From Planctomycetota bacterium (lineage in GTDB: Bacteria; Planctomycetota; UBA1135), in NCBI GenBank assembly GCA_014382805.1, contig JACNIZ010000233.1:1-34177 (forward strand): a stretch of 34,177 nucleotides of DNA, in the 5' to 3' direction. Shown piece after piece: positions 33,370 through 34,177 of the stretch. Every line of letters begins with the position of its first letter. The first letter of the stretch is position 1. The position numbers and the translations under genes are program-made. The notes below the pieces were generated by a model, which worked only from the letters and a program-made list of their open reading frames with translations, was not told the DNA's origin and did not search any database.

Positions 33370-34177
33370 ATGAATCCACGCAATCCAAAATCGTTGCTTG
33401 CGCTGCTATGCGTGATTGCGATTTGTTTGTTACTGGGGACTAGCGCACGGTGGGGGCAGGACCTGCGGCAGCAACGGTTGGACGGGCTGTTTCCGGCCAT
33501 CGCGATAACCGAATCGAGCGACGAGCAGGGGGAAGACATTGCAGCCTGGTTCAGCATCGACGGCGACGGTCTTTATCACACGCGCCGCGTTTCGCGATTA
33601 TTCGAAGAAGGTTTCCCGGTCGCCGCAACCGATGAACGCCTTAACCACCCCGACGGCGCCGCAATTCCATGGCCGCCGTTTTATGAAAACGTTTGTTACG
33701 CGCTGCTCTCGCCATTCGCCCCGAGTGATCCCGCCGCACGCAGCCAGTATTTAGAACAAGCCGTCGCCATGCTGCCGTTTTATTTTGGTTTGCTGAGCAT
33801 AGTTTTATTGATTTGGGTAGTTCTGAAAATGCCGACGAATGCCGAATCGAAAAATGCATCTCAATTGCCGGCCGCACTCTTGGCCGGGCTTTTATTAGCT
33901 CTTAATTACGGTGCAGCCCACTACAGCGCGCCCGGCATCGGCGACCACCATGCCTGGGTGGCTCTATTAACCTTAGGTATGTGGGCGCTGATTGCCGTCG
34001 GCATGCGCGAGGATGTTTTGGAACAACCGAGACGCGCGGCGAAGTATGGGGTCATGGCTGGCGCGGTGGGCGGCGTGTTGTTGGCACACCAACCCGGCCC
34101 GGCACGTGCCCGGCCTGGCGGTGGCCACGGCCATTCGGGGGGGAGCTCGCGGGCCAGAGGGCGTGTTAGCCAGGGCA
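33370..34177 (+). CDS. STT3-like oligosaccharyltransferase / GT-C glycosyltransferase, partial
   Basis: The gene is open to the window end; about 269 codons are visible. It starts MNPRNPKSLLALLCVIAICL with a TM helix. The first periplasmic loop has IDGDGLYHTRRV, matching the DxxYHxR metal and substrate motif of STT3/AglB enzymes, then IPWPPFYENVCYALLSP, and after two TM helices GIGDHHAWVALL, like the DHH loop of archaeal-type STT3. Such enzymes transfer lipid-linked glycans to protein Asn. The last about 35 codons turn abruptly Gly/Arg/Pro-rich and no longer look like a membrane helix, which suggests a frameshift or poor sequence near the contig end. The ORF track missed this frame because it has no stop. 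Confidence 0.65.
   Translation, partial: MNPRNPKSLLALLCVIAICLLLGTSARWGQDLRQQRLDGLFPAIAITESSDEQGEDIAAWFSIDGDGLYHTRRVSRLFEEGFPVAATDERLNHPDGAAIPWPPFYENVCYALLSPFAPSDPAARSQYLEQAVAMLPFYFGLLSIVLLIWVVLKMPTNAESKNASQLPAALLAGLLLALNYGAAHYSAPGIGDHHAWVALLTLGMWALIAVGMREDVLEQPRRAAKYGVMAGAVGGVLLAHQPGPARARPGGGHGHSGGSSRARGRVSQG

Overview
The window looks like a chromosomal piece of an uncultured or poorly studied Gram-negative bacterium. Planctomycetota is my best guess, held only moderately. The reasons are the mix of families: a TMTC-type membrane protein with TPRs, a secreted alpha-toroid protein, a polytopic protein fused to a spermidine-synthase-like domain, a secreted protein built of carboxypeptidase-regulatory-like modules, a CBM9/DUF5916 barrel protein and an STT3-like transferase. 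There is no rRNA, tRNA or CRISPR array that I can see.

Left part, about 1-4700 (accessory). The window opens with a well-formed integron attC site (28-99). It is followed by four small plus-strand genes with their own Shine-Dalgarno sites and lower apparent GC: a helical hypothetical, a beta-rich hypothetical, a lipoprotein alpha/beta hydrolase and a small lipoprotein. A degenerate second attC candidate overlaps the stop codon of the first gene. I read this as the end of an integron cassette array, or a cluster of attC sites lacking an integrase. Next comes a complete hipBA toxin-antitoxin pair on the minus strand, with twin palindromic operators, and then a gene-poor stretch with a decayed reading frame.

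Middle part, about 5200-23100 (mostly core functions). It holds a secreted modular protein, a NifS-like cysteine desulfurase divergent from a secreted Xaa-Pro aminopeptidase, and the TMTC-like protein. RecD2 helicase follows on the minus strand. Facing away from RecD2 are rpsU, an RluA-type pseudouridine synthase, and AddB and AddA, which overlap at ATGA. RecD2 and AddAB together form a DNA-end-processing neighbourhood.

Right part, 23172-34177. A secreted alpha-toroid protein converges on a minus-strand operon that runs nitroreductase, pirin, methyltransferase, membrane spermidine-synthase-like protein. A MarR regulator faces this operon across only 51 bp, which hold overlapping promoters and a palindrome. 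marR is translationally coupled to mutY, and mutY overlaps a CBM9/DUF5916 protein gene. That last gene is broken by what look like three single-base deletions within about 100 bp. The window ends inside an STT3-like oligosaccharyltransferase gene.

A recurring regulatory theme is that several backbone genes (pepP-like, TMTC-like, addB, marR, nitroreductase) have a -10-like hexamer only 6-9 nt before the start codon. This predicts leaderless mRNAs. The cassette genes use Shine-Dalgarno sites instead.
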